From Muribaculaceae bacterium (GTDB taxonomy: Bacteria > Bacteroidota > Bacteroidia > Bacteroidales > Muribaculaceae), in contig JAFQKI010000008.1 of assembly GCA_017396945.1 (NCBI GenBank), positions 1 through 64,000 of the forward strand: a DNA stretch of 64,000 nucleotides, read 5' to 3'. Positions 46,194 through 54,857 of the stretch are shown here, in pieces; the stretch's first letter is position 1, and every line of letters starts with the position of its first letter. Made by a program: the position numbers and the translations under genes. Under the pieces are notes generated by a model. The model did not search any database. It saw nothing but the letters and a program-made list of their open reading frames with translations, and was not told the DNA's origin.

Positions 46194-46640
46194 ATGAAAA
46201 TAGGAGATAAAATACCTGAGGTATTGGGGTTTGATGCCGAGGGGAGCGAAGTGAGAAGCGCGCAGTTTGCGGGCAAGAAGTTGGTGATATACTTTTACCC
46301 AAAGGATAATACGCCGGGGTGTACCGCCGAGGCATGCAGCCTCAGCGATGGGTATGCCGAGCTGAGAAAAGCCGGATATGAGATTGTGGGTGTGAGCAAA
46401 GACTCACAGGCTTCACACCGAAAATTTGCCGAAAAGCATTCATTGCCATTTACGTTGATTGCCGATACCGACTTGGCGTTAAATCAGGCATTTGGCGTGT
46501 GGCAAGAGAAGAAGATGTGTGGCAAAGTGGGCATGGGAACCGTCCGCACAACTTTTGTCACCGATGAGAATGGGATAATTACCAATATCATCACCAAGGT
46601 TAATACCAAGGACGCCGCCAATCAGATTTTGGCGCTATAA
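46194..46640 (+). CDS. bcp: Thioredoxin-dependent thiol peroxidase (Bcp)
   Basis: The 148-residue peroxiredoxin reduces hydroperoxides. The peroxidatic Cys43 and resolving Cys48 lie in TPGCTAEAC, the pattern of Bcp/PrxQ. Length and the phrase YPKDNTPGCT are typical. No signal peptide, so it is cytoplasmic. Confidence 0.95.
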   Translation: MKIGDKIPEVLGFDAEGSEVRSAQFAGKKLVIYFYPKDNTPGCTAEACSLSDGYAELRKAGYEIVGVSKDSQASHRKFAEKHSLPFTLIADTDLALNQAFGVWQEKKMCGKVGMGTVRTTFVTDENGIITNIITKVNTKDAANQILAL

Positions 46641-46661
46641 ATAAAGCTCATCCAACAAAAA

Positions 46662-46690
46662 AACCACCTCAGCGATGCAGAGGTGGTTTT
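46662..46690. terminator. Bidirectional terminator
   Basis: A 9-bp stem (46662-46670 with 46680-46688) flanked by A and T runs separates convergent bcp and the TonB-like gene. Confidence 0.8.
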
Positions 46691-46699
46691 CGTTATTTA

Positions 46700-47431
46700 T
46701 TAGCGGAATGTGATTGTTCCGTAAAGGTCGCCTGTGGCATTTGGATCGGGTTTTACTTTTAATCTGCGAGCCTGATCCAAGAAGTATTTACGCCAAGTAG
46801 GATTTGAACGCGCCGGGCTTGTCCCTCCGGAAATCTCAATAGGGATAACCTCGCCAGTCGGCGTCACCTTTACACTTACGATTATTGTACCCTCAGGAAT
46901 ATCCCCACGAATAGTTATCGAATTGATAAACCCGCGACCATTACCTCCCGCGCCAAGGTTGAGTGACACGCTGCCGGTCGTGGCATTGCCATTGGGAGTT
47001 CCCGCATTTTGCCCATCGGCATTTGCGTTGCTGTTTTGCGAATTAGAGGCAAACGCATTTGACATGTTGCTGATATTGTTGGCAGCCTGGTTTGAGAGTT
47101 GTTGTTGCGGAGCGGTTGACGCAGGCACTTGCGCCGAAGACTCGGTGACCTGTGTAGCAATCGCTTCGGGGGGCGTTGCCATATTGTCATCAACTTGTGG
47201 AGAGGCTTCATCTGCCGGTTCACCGGGAATTGTAGCATCGGGGAATTGTCCGATCATGACATATTCTCCACCCAACAACACCTCCATCGGCTTTTCCTCT
47301 TGTTGCTTCTCTAGCAATTTATCACTTGACGGATAAGCTAAATAAACACATAGCAACAAGGCGAGAATGATAGCGTGAAACACCACCGTCCCGATAATTC
47401 CGTAGTTGCGAGCTGTTGAGTTATTGACCAT
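46700..47431 (-). CDS. TonB-like energy transducer
   Basis: The product is 243 residues from the ATG at 47431. It has one N-terminal membrane segment (GTVVFHAIILALLLCVYLAY), a long low-complexity periplasmic linker rich in Asn, Gln, Ala and Ser instead of the usual Pro/Lys, and a C-terminal TonB-like domain with VSVKVTPTGEVIPIEI. It should pass proton-motive energy from the ExbB-ExbD complex encoded just upstream to outer-membrane receptors. A longer frame to 47512 overlaps exbD and is rejected. Confidence 0.82.
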   Translation of the reverse strand: MVNNSTARNYGIIGTVVFHAIILALLLCVYLAYPSSDKLLEKQQEEKPMEVLLGGEYVMIGQFPDATIPGEPADEASPQVDDNMATPPEAIATQVTESSAQVPASTAPQQQLSNQAANNISNMSNAFASNSQNSNANADGQNAGTPNGNATTGSVSLNLGAGGNGRGFINSITIRGDIPEGTIIVSVKVTPTGEVIPIEISGGTSPARSNPTWRKYFLDQARRLKVKPDPNATGDLYGTITFR

Positions 47432-47444
47432 GCTAATGCGTGTT

Positions 47445-47900
47445 TTAAAGATTTGTCTCAGCCGGTTGTGCAATCGTCGGCGCGGTAGCCGAAGATGCAG
47501 GCTTGGTCGCAAGCACCATATTGAGATTGTTGCTTGCCACTAAGTTTAAGATCTCCACAATTTTACCATAAGGAATGGTTTCATCGGCATACAGAGCGAT
47601 GTAACTTCCGGGGTCTTGAACTTGAATGTTTTGTAGAAAACTCACAAGGTGGGTCTCGTCAAGCGGTGTCGCTTCCCCCTCACCATATACGGCATAGATT
47701 TTTTGATCTTTGTCGATAAAGACACGAGTGCCGGGTTTAAGAGTGGTCTGCTCGTTGCTTTGAGGCAAATTTACCTCAAACGCCGTAGGGAACACAAACG
47801 TCGATGTCACCATAAAAAACACAAGCAACAAGAAGATAACGTCGGTCAAAGACGCCATCGAAAACGTTGCGAGTTGTTCATGTTGTCGTTTTAGTGCCAT
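47445..47900 (-). CDS. exbD: ExbD/TolR biopolymer transport protein
   Basis: The 151-residue protein has one membrane helix after a short cytoplasmic end (SMASLTDVIFLLLVFFMVTS). Its Asp (near residue 20) is the proton-carrying residue of the family. A periplasmic domain follows. An Ala/Pro/Thr-rich tail is extra. It lies 9 bases after exbB and 13 before the TonB-like gene. Confidence 0.92.
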   Translation of the reverse strand: MALKRQHEQLATFSMASLTDVIFLLLVFFMVTSTFVFPTAFEVNLPQSNEQTTLKPGTRVFIDKDQKIYAVYGEGEATPLDETHLVSFLQNIQVQDPGSYIALYADETIPYGKIVEILNLVASNNLNMVLATKPASSATAPTIAQPAETNL

Positions 47901-47909
47901 ATCGAGATA

Positions 47910-48581
47910 TTATTGAGCGGGCTCGTTGAGCAAGTCCATAAATTCCATTGTCTTAGATTCCAATTGGTTCATCACTTTATTGATGCGAGCAACCAAGTAG
48001 TTGTAAGCAAACAATGAGATAATACCAACGATGAGACCGGCAACGGTTGTAACCAATGCGGTGTAAATACCATCGGCAAAAGCTCCGATGCTTGCCGAAG
48101 AGCCTGAATTGGCAATGTCAAAAAACGCTTGCACCATACCGATAACCGTACCAAGGAAGCCGAGCATTGGCGCGCCTGCCGCTGTTGTGGCAAGCCAAGA
48201 TAGACCCTTTCCAAGATTGGCGACCTCGATATTTCCTGCGTTTTCAATGGCGACAAGCACATCGTTCATAGGACGACCGATGCGGCTGATACCTTTTTTC
48301 ACAAGGCGAGCGTATGGCGAACCGTTATTGTTACACAAATTAATTGCGCTCTCAATTTCCCCTTCATGAATATAGCCTTTAATGCGTTTCATAAAAGTGT
48401 CGTCCTCTTTGGCAGCCGCGTTTACAACAATTGCTCGTTCGACAAAGATGTAGATACACACGAGTGATAACAATGCCAATGGTATCATAATGAAACCACC
48501 TTCAAGGCATAGTTGCCAAATTGATAACTCTTTAGGGGAAGTAGCCGGAGCAGCCGCAAGTATTGATGTTAAAATTGCCAT
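47910..48581 (-). CDS. exbB: MotA/TolQ/ExbB proton channel
   Basis: The 223-residue inner-membrane protein has three helices. The signature is GAPMLGFLGTVIGMVQAF (near 136-153) and ALVTTVAGLIVGIISLFAYNYL in the third helix. It forms the motor with ExbD. It is first of the three genes exbB-exbD-tonB-like and follows pdxJ after 39 bases. Confidence 0.93.
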   Translation of the reverse strand: MAILTSILAAAPATSPKELSIWQLCLEGGFIMIPLALLSLVCIYIFVERAIVVNAAAKEDDTFMKRIKGYIHEGEIESAINLCNNNGSPYARLVKKGISRIGRPMNDVLVAIENAGNIEVANLGKGLSWLATTAAGAPMLGFLGTVIGMVQAFFDIANSGSSASIGAFADGIYTALVTTVAGLIVGIISLFAYNYLVARINKVMNQLESKTMEFMDLLNEPAQ

Positions 48582-48620
48582 AATGATTTATTGTGACTTT
48601 AATGATATTATTTAAATGGG

Positions 48621-49337
48621 TTAGACTAAACACTCTTTATAACGTTTAATCGTGGTCTCCAATCCCAAGTATATTGCGCTTGAGATTAAAGCGTGACCTA
48701 TCGAAACCTCGTTGAGATAAGGTACTTGTTCGTGGAAATACTTAAGATTTTCAAGGCTGAGGTCATGACCGGCATTCACTCCAAGTCCGGCTTTATGAGC
48801 CGCGATGCTTGCGACGACATAGGGAGCAACCGCCTTTTCGGGATCGGTGGGATACATGTCGGCGTATGGTTTTGTGAACAGTTCTACGCGATCGGCACCT
48901 GCTTTTGCCGCCATTTTGATATTTTCGGGATCGGTATCGACAAATATCGAGGTTCTGATACCGGCTTCACGCAACGTGTCAACGATATTTGAGAGAAACT
49001 CAAAATGAGCGGCGACATTCCATCCAGCATTTGATGTCAACGCGTCGGGCGCATCAGGAACGAGAGTTACTTGCTCAGGTTTCACTTTCAACACCAAGTC
49101 CATGAACTCTGGAGAAGGATAACCCTCGATATTGAATTCGGTTTTTACCAACGGACGCAATGTCATCACATCGGCACGACGTATGTGGCGTTCATCAGGG
49201 CGAGGATGCACTGTAATGCCGTCGGCTCCAAAACGCTCACAATCGACCGCGACTTGCTGAACATCGGGGTCATTCTCCCCGCGAGCATTGCGCAGAGTGG
49301 CTATTTTGTTTATGTTTACACTTAAATTAGTCTTCAT
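48621..49337 (-). CDS. pdxJ: Pyridoxine 5'-phosphate synthase
   Basis: The 238-residue TIM-barrel enzyme condenses 1-deoxyxylulose 5-phosphate with 3-amino-2-oxopropyl phosphate to make pyridoxine 5'-phosphate. [33 protein letters not shown] and [11 protein letters not shown] are diagnostic. Together with pdxB at 19892 it indicates the long PLP pathway. nadK runs divergently on its other side. Confidence 0.96.
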   Translation of the reverse strand: MKTNLSVNINKIATLRNARGENDPDVQQVAVDCERFGADGITVHPRPDERHIRRADVMTLRPLVKTEFNIEGYPSPEFMDLVLKVKPEQVTLVPDAPDALTSNAGWNVAAHFEFLSNIVDTLREAGIRTSIFVDTDPENIKMAAKAGADRVELFTKPYADMYPTDPEKAVAPYVVASIAAHKAGLGVNAGHDLSLENLKYFHEQVPYLNEVSIGHALISSAIYLGLETTIKRYKECLV

Positions 49338-49525
49338 CTTTATAAAAAAAGCTATGATATTTCCTTATAATTGCGATGATTAAAGAATTATTTGTAAATT
49401 TGTCACCGGTTTCAAACCACAAAATTAATCAGAAATAATAAATTTGCGAAACATTTGGCATTAAAAGATTACCCTAAATTGCAAAATAATAGCTGATTTA
49501 TAGAAGTTCCCTTAAGTTTAAAACG

Positions 49526-50398
49526 ATGGTAATAGCGATTTACGGAAATAAGTATCAATCAGAACATCTCAATGAACTCAATGAGTTTTTCGGCATTTTG
49601 TCGCATCACAATGATGTTAAGGTGTTGATGGAATACACTTTCTATAATTATCTGTGTCGTGTGTTACCGTCTCAACCGGTGGTCGCCGATGTAATAAAAG
49701 GTGACAATTTCACTGCCGATCTGGCTCTAAGTATCGGTGGCGATGGCACATTTCTGCGCACCGCCCAATGGGTATCAGATAAAGCAATCCCCATTTTGGG
49801 AATAAACACCGGACATCTCGGCTATCTCGCCGATGTGCACATCACCGAGGCCGCAACCGCCATCGATGATATTATCTCAGGAAAATATCAGATTGAGCAA
49901 CGCTCGCTTATAGAGGTCTTGTCAGAAGGGACGAAAATCGAAGGTTGGCAATATGCCCTCAATGAGGTGGCAATTTTAAAGCAAGACACCGCATCAATGA
50001 TTTCGATGCACACCGAGATTGACGGAGTGAAACTTGCCACTTATCTTGGTGACGGATTGATTATATCGACTCCGACAGGGAGTACCGGTTACAACCTCTC
50101 GGTGGGCGGACCGATTTTGGAGCCTTGCACCCCCAATTGGGTCATTTCCCCAATTGCCGCACATTCGCTAACAATGCGTCCGTTAGTCATCAGCAACAAT
50201 CGAGAGTTGTCAATCACGACAACCTCCCGCTCAAATTCATATCGCCTGAGCCTTGACGGTCGTTCGACAACGCTTCCCGAAGGCTCAACTATCAAATTGC
50301 GTAAAGCTCAGTTTGCGATACATGTGGTGCAACGTCCAGGACACCATTTCACCGAGACATTGCGCAACAAACTGCTTTGGGGCATCGATAACCGATAG
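49526..50398 (+). CDS. nadK: NAD kinase
   Basis: The 290-residue enzyme phosphorylates NAD to NADP. It has the family GGDGT motif (71-75), LGINTGHLGYL and the conserved YALNEVAI and TPTGSTGYNLSVGGP. The 188-base gap to pdxJ carries two candidate -7 boxes (49395-49402 and 49439-49446). Both leave a long leader. Confidence 0.95.
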   Translation: MVIAIYGNKYQSEHLNELNEFFGILSHHNDVKVLMEYTFYNYLCRVLPSQPVVADVIKGDNFTADLALSIGGDGTFLRTAQWVSDKAIPILGINTGHLGYLADVHITEAATAIDDIISGKYQIEQRSLIEVLSEGTKIEGWQYALNEVAILKQDTASMISMHTEIDGVKLATYLGDGLIISTPTGSTGYNLSVGGPILEPCTPNWVISPIAAHSLTMRPLVISNNRELSITTTSRSNSYRLSLDGRSTTLPEGSTIKLRKAQFAIHVVQRPGHHFTETLRNKLLWGIDNR

Positions 50399-50411
50399 CA
50401 TCGCGACAAAA

Positions 50412-51122
50412 ATGGCAACAAACAGCACCGAGTTTCATTATGAACCGCTTGGAGTGGTGCATCTCACCATGCGCACCAACTCGCGCAGCATCACAGCCCG
50501 GTGGAAAAACGGCAAAGTGTTTCTCAATGTGCCCCGTGGCGTCAAGTATGATGAGATTATGCGTGCTTTGGAGCAGTTTACCCCCAACTTGCTACGCAAG
50601 AAACCTCGACTCTCATTTTTCGACGGACAAGAAATCTCCCTTGCCGATTTCGCGATAATTATCAAACGGCAAACTATTGCTCCGACAAAAATACTGTCAC
50701 AAGCGCGATTGCCGGTTTCTTCGATTGAGGTTGGCTCAGATTGGGATTTTGACAGCGAGGAAACGACACAAGCTATCAGCCGACTGATGTGTGGTATCTC
50801 ACTGAGACTTGCCCCACAATTGCTCATCCCACGAGCCGAGCAGTTGGCGCGACAAGTCGGAGCCACCCCGTCAGGATGGTCAATCTCACGCGGACATCGT
50901 GTTTTGGGGCATTGCAACCGGCACCGACACATTGCGCTATCACACATTATATTGTTCCTGCCTCAACATCTGCGCGACTATATCGTGTTTCACGAACTCG
51001 CCCACCTTACCGAAATGAACCACAGCCCACGCTTCCACCGCCTCTGCAACCAATACTGCAACAGTCAGGAAGCCCTTTACTCCAAGCAACTCAACTCCTA
51101 CCCTTGGCCACTGCTGAAGTAA
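50412..51122 (+). CDS. YgjP-like metal-dependent hydrolase
   Basis: The product is 236 residues from the ATG at 50412. The zinc site HELAH (194-198) with a third ligand His204 in NHSPRF is the pattern of YgjP/DUF45 peptidases. The C-terminal half is the usual domain, and the N-terminal half is a beta-rich substrate-like region. A longer frame begins inside nadK and is not used. It starts 13 bases after the nadK stop. Confidence 0.85.
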   Translation: MATNSTEFHYEPLGVVHLTMRTNSRSITARWKNGKVFLNVPRGVKYDEIMRALEQFTPNLLRKKPRLSFFDGQEISLADFAIIIKRQTIAPTKILSQARLPVSSIEVGSDWDFDSEETTQAISRLMCGISLRLAPQLLIPRAEQLARQVGATPSGWSISRGHRVLGHCNRHRHIALSHIILFLPQHLRDYIVFHELAHLTEMNHSPRFHRLCNQYCNSQEALYSKQLNSYPWPLLK

Positions 51123-51303
51123 CAATAATCATTTTCATTTGCTCAAATAACTCTTCCGCCTCATTTTTATGTAAACCGGCTTTAACGGTCTCTGCAATCT
51201 GTGTAGCGATTTCTGCCGGATTTTGAACAGCTATATCACTCTTGATATGATACAATCCCAAGCGATTTGCCAACGGAGCATAGAAGTAGCCTGTCTCACC
51301 GGC
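51091..51303 (-). pseudogene. Short remnant resembling RelA/SpoT
   Basis: The minus strand is open for 70 codons with no ATG and a stop just upstream at 51306-51304. It starts AGETGYFYAPLANRLGLYHIK, which strongly resembles the end of the HD domain of RelA/SpoT, usually written YAPLAHRLGLY. The remaining 45 residues do not match that family and overlap the end of the YgjP-like gene on the other strand. It is most likely a fragment left by a rearrangement. Assigned by recall of the motif only. Confidence 0.5.
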
Positions 51304-51405
51304 TCACATTGTTTTTTACCGATTTACAACGAATAACCAACCTAAGATTAGCCACCTATAAGAGTGTAAAAAAGACGCAAAACGGCACAAAATCTCCTGA
51401 AAATC

Positions 51406-51461
51406 GTCAGTCAACTGACAAAATTTACATTAAAATCGTCAATAGGCTGACGATTTTAATG
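51406..51461. repeat. Two palindromes with a shared half-site
   Basis: 51406-51419 is a 6-bp inverted repeat (GTCAGT, CA, ACTGAC). 51428-51461 is a perfect 14-bp inverted repeat with a 6-base loop followed by a T run. AAAATCGTCA occurs in both, 32 bases apart. The second overlaps the end of the permease gene (51456) and could be a plus-strand terminator or an operator. Confidence 0.6.
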
Positions 51462-52655
51462 TTTTTTCTTCTTGAAGAAGCGGTGTTGCGCATAGCACGC
51501 AAGGAGTGAGGTCATGAAATATATTGCCGTCAATGCCCACAACATTTGATATGGTGTGGCGTTTTGCGCAAGTGTCGCGCCATTGGTATTGATGCGCACA
51601 AATCCCTCAATGCCCCACGTCGCCGGCACAAGCTGACTGAAAATGCTCCATGGGTAATCAATGGCATATCTCGGCCAGGTCAAGCCCGAAAGAAATAAAA
51701 ACACTACCGACGAGAAAACTATAATGAGCATTGATGTCTCCCGCTCTTTCACAAATCCTTGTATCGTCATTCCCATAAACACCGACGCGAAAAGCAACGG
51801 CAATATAAACAATACCGCATCAATTGGATGCTCTGCCATCGGCAGGTCAAAAATCCAAGGAACGATGTGCAACACATATATGATAAGAGGCAAATATATC
51901 GTCACATAACACAACGCCTTGCCCATTAATGTAGCTGTAGGTGGTGCCTTTACCGCAATAAGGTCGTGACCATGGTTGCGACGTCGGCGTTCACGAGCTG
52001 TTCCGCAAAGCATTGTTACCCCAAGCATGAGACTCTGTTGCAAAATTAATATCAAAATCCCTGGCATTACAAATGACGCAAACCCCTGCTGTGTGTTCCC
52101 CAAAAACGTTGATTGCGAGCCTACGGCACTCGTCGGCAAACTACCTGAGGCAAGACCCGCGACATCGATTTTCTCTTGACGTATCTGCGCACCGGTGGCA
52201 AGTTGGATATTGGTGAGTGTCGTCAAGAACTCGCGATAACGTATGAGCAAACTCATATCGGAGTAAAACGGCACAACCGCCTGCTCCCCACGAGCTATTT
52301 TGGTGGCATAATCCTCCGGAATAACCATTATGCCATAACAAGCCTTCTCGGCGTGCCAACGGCGTGCCTCTTCAAGCGACGCGGCATATCCCACCGACTT
52401 CATCGATTGCGTGGCATCAATCATTCTCACCAATTCACGACTTTCGGGAGTGCGACTATCGTCAACCACCACAAATGGTATCTCCTCAACAATCTCAGGG
52501 TTGTATATCAACGTGTAAACCAACGGATAAAGCAACGGCAACGCAAAGAAAAACAATAACGCTCCAGCGTCGTGAAACACAACGTAAAATTCCCTGCGCC
52601 ACACTCTGAATAGTGCCACTATCCAGCTTTCTAATTTCTTAAGTAATGTTTTCAT
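51456..52655 (-). CDS. ABC-2 type export permease, second
   Basis: The 399-residue membrane protein has one N-terminal helix, a large periplasmic domain (about 50-210) and five helices at the C-terminus, the layout of YbhR/YbhS permeases. FLSGLTWPRYAI and EGFVRINTNGA near the end match this family. It is the last gene of the operon TolC-HlyD-permease-permease. No ATP-binding protein is encoded nearby. Confidence 0.85.
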   Translation of the reverse strand: MKTLLKKLESWIVALFRVWRREFYVVFHDAGALLFFFALPLLYPLVYTLIYNPEIVEEIPFVVVDDSRTPESRELVRMIDATQSMKSVGYAASLEEARRWHAEKACYGIMVIPEDYATKIARGEQAVVPFYSDMSLLIRYREFLTTLTNIQLATGAQIRQEKIDVAGLASGSLPTSAVGSQSTFLGNTQQGFASFVMPGILILILQQSLMLGVTMLCGTARERRRRNHGHDLIAVKAPPTATLMGKALCYVTIYLPLIIYVLHIVPWIFDLPMAEHPIDAVLFILPLLFASVFMGMTIQGFVKERETSMLIIVFSSVVFLFLSGLTWPRYAIDYPWSIFSQLVPATWGIEGFVRINTNGATLAQNATPYQMLWALTAIYFMTSLLACYAQHRFFKKKKH

Positions 52656-52668
52656 AATTGATAAGATT

Positions 52669-53835
52669 TCAAGGAATATAAACAGGTTTAAGACAAGCGC
52701 GTTTCAACCGCCATAGCAGTAACGACGCAATAAGAGGAAACAGCAGTAACGAGATAAAATACCACCGGGAGTAATATAACGCTATGCCGTTAAGTGCCTG
52801 ATCAACATAAATTAAAAAGTAATAACGCAGTGGTATGATATAGCCAAAAACAGCTATTGCGCCATACATATCTTCTAACGGAAACGAAAAGCCGGTCACC
52901 GAAAACGAGAGTATCCCCACAAGCGAAACGACGCTCAACGCAAGTCGCAAATTAGGGATTATGCAACAAAATATCAATGCCATCGCCTGACATGCGATAA
53001 CAAGCAACACCATTGCCAAAATCATTATCCCGGCATTGCTGTGAAGCGGGAAATGATAATACCCATATAAAATTGACTGTATGGCAACGCCAACGATTGA
53101 GAATATAACCGTTTGAGGCAATAATTTACCCACAATGGCGATTGTTATTGAACCGCCGGCTCCATTTATCCACTTGATTGACGAACCGGTTTTTATCTCA
53201 CTGCATATTGAAAATGCGGTGGTCAGCAACACCATCAACGCAATAACTCCGGGGATAAAAGAGTTTCCAAGATATATCGAGTAGCTCGCCCACGGATTAC
53301 CCATCGGGTGGTCTTGCATCACCATTGGTTGCAGAAGTGCTCCCACTTGTGCCTCATCGGCCCCGGTAGAAACGAGTGTGGTTTTGACGATTGACCCCGA
53401 TGTGGACACCGCAATCGTTTTAAACCCTTTAAATGATAATGTTCCGGGGATAAAGAAAGCCATGTTTGAATAATAAGCTACCGACGTCGATCGCCCACTC
53501 AACGCATCACGTTCAAAATTGTCAGGCACAAGGAAAAATCCGAAAATTTCCCCACTCTTGACCATATCCATGGCATTTTGGAAATCGGTTGCCTGATATT
53601 TTATGTCAATCAACTCCGATGCGCCGAGCGAACGCATCATCTCGCGCGACATCTTGGAATTATCCCGATCGACAACAGCGGTTGGAACTTTCAGGGGCAA
53701 GCCCTCACCGAGCAAACTGAGAAAAAACAACGTGAAACCAATGGGGATAAGCACCATGGTAAAGAGATATATGCGGCGACTTGTCAATCGGCGCACCTCT
53801 CGCTTCATCGTATTTCTCAATTCATCAGCTCGCAT
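52669..53835 (-). CDS. ABC-2 type export permease, first
   Basis: The 388-residue membrane protein has the same architecture as the downstream permease: an N-terminal helix (LFTMVLIPIGFTLFFLSLL), a soluble domain with VVDRDNSKMSREMMR, and about five C-terminal helices (FSVTGFSFPLEDM). The two probably form a heterodimer for export. It lies 13 bases before the next gene. Confidence 0.85.
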   Translation of the reverse strand: MRADELRNTMKREVRRLTSRRIYLFTMVLIPIGFTLFFLSLLGEGLPLKVPTAVVDRDNSKMSREMMRSLGASELIDIKYQATDFQNAMDMVKSGEIFGFFLVPDNFERDALSGRSTSVAYYSNMAFFIPGTLSFKGFKTIAVSTSGSIVKTTLVSTGADEAQVGALLQPMVMQDHPMGNPWASYSIYLGNSFIPGVIALMVLLTTAFSICSEIKTGSSIKWINGAGGSITIAIVGKLLPQTVIFSIVGVAIQSILYGYYHFPLHSNAGIMILAMVLLVIACQAMALIFCCIIPNLRLALSVVSLVGILSFSVTGFSFPLEDMYGAIAVFGYIIPLRYYFLIYVDQALNGIALYYSRWYFISLLLFPLIASLLLWRLKRACLKPVYIP

Positions 53836-53847
53836 CTAATCACATCA

Positions 53848-54852
53848 TTATTTCTTGAAAATAGCTGTCATTCCGGGCCTTAATCCGGGAATTGGGTCCT
53901 CAAATCTCGCTTTGATTTTAAACGTGCGACTATCCCATTCGCCGGTTGACTTGGTAGAGCGCCATACAGCATAATCACCCATGTCGCCCACATAATAAAT
54001 TTTTGCCGTCAGTGTGTTATCTCCAAGTGCTGGGACTTGTATCTCTATCTCACTTCCCATTGCAAACCGTTGCAACATCTCTTCACGCACGTTAAACGTT
54101 ACCCAGCGGTCATCATGTTTCAACACACTCATCAATGGTGCTCCAAGAGCGACCAACTCTCCCTGTTCGGGATAAATCTCAGAGATAATGCCGTCACACG
54201 GAGCCGTGAGATATTGATCATCGAGCAATGCCTCAACCTCCTGCACTCCGCCACGAGCCACACCCACCATAGCCTCGGCACTCGCACGATCTTCGGGTTG
54301 CGCGCCCTCTTTTGCCATGAGATATTGACTGTGAGCGGCATTCTCGGCAGCCGTAGCGGCTTGATAGGCGGCAAACGCCTCGTCACGTTTTTGCTCCGAC
54401 ACTACATTTTGTGAATATAGCGACTCCATGCGGTCGTATGTTTTCTTTGCGATGGTCGAAGCCGCAATGGCTTGTTGCCACAGGTCGTAAGCCGATTGCA
54501 CAATCTGAGAGCGTGTCCCGCTGTCAACCTTCCTGTTTTGAGCCGTTGCGGCACTCTCCATTGCCTCGGCTTGCATTAATTTGGCGTATGCCACCGATGA
54601 ATGAATGTGAATGAGCGTGTCACCGGCTTTGACGGTATCACCCTCTCTCACATAAATGTCAGTTACCCTTCCCGGTAACATTCCCGACACCTTAACAGTG
54701 GTTCCCTCTACTTGCCCTTGAATGATTTCAGCCGGCTTGTTTATAAATAGAAAGCCTATGATTGAGACAATTATCAAGGCGGCGATAATTACTCCGAGAG
54801 CAATCATCAACGACCTGTTTTCACGAGCTTCAGTAATTTTATCGTTGTCCAT
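53848..54852 (-). CDS. HlyD/EmrA-type periplasmic adaptor
   Basis: The 334-residue protein has an N-terminal membrane helix (ALGVIIAALIIVSIIGFLFI), a lipoyl/barrel-sandwich domain with VREGDTVKAGDTLIHI and a helical hairpin between two halves, as expected of membrane fusion proteins. It links the permeases to the TolC-like outer-membrane channel encoded just upstream. Confidence 0.92.
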   Translation of the reverse strand: MDNDKITEARENRSLMIALGVIIAALIIVSIIGFLFINKPAEIIQGQVEGTTVKVSGMLPGRVTDIYVREGDTVKAGDTLIHIHSSVAYAKLMQAEAMESAATAQNRKVDSGTRSQIVQSAYDLWQQAIAASTIAKKTYDRMESLYSQNVVSEQKRDEAFAAYQAATAAENAAHSQYLMAKEGAQPEDRASAEAMVGVARGGVQEVEALLDDQYLTAPCDGIISEIYPEQGELVALGAPLMSVLKHDDRWVTFNVREEMLQRFAMGSEIEIQVPALGDNTLTAKIYYVGDMGDYAVWRSTKSTGEWDSRTFKIKARFEDPIPGLRPGMTAIFKK

Positions 54853-54857
54853 ATTTA

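Noticed and set aside
51267-51509. An 80-codon plus-strand frame between the RelA/SpoT-like remnant and the permease
   Set aside because: It runs through two palindromes and into the permease on the other strand, with no protein-like features.
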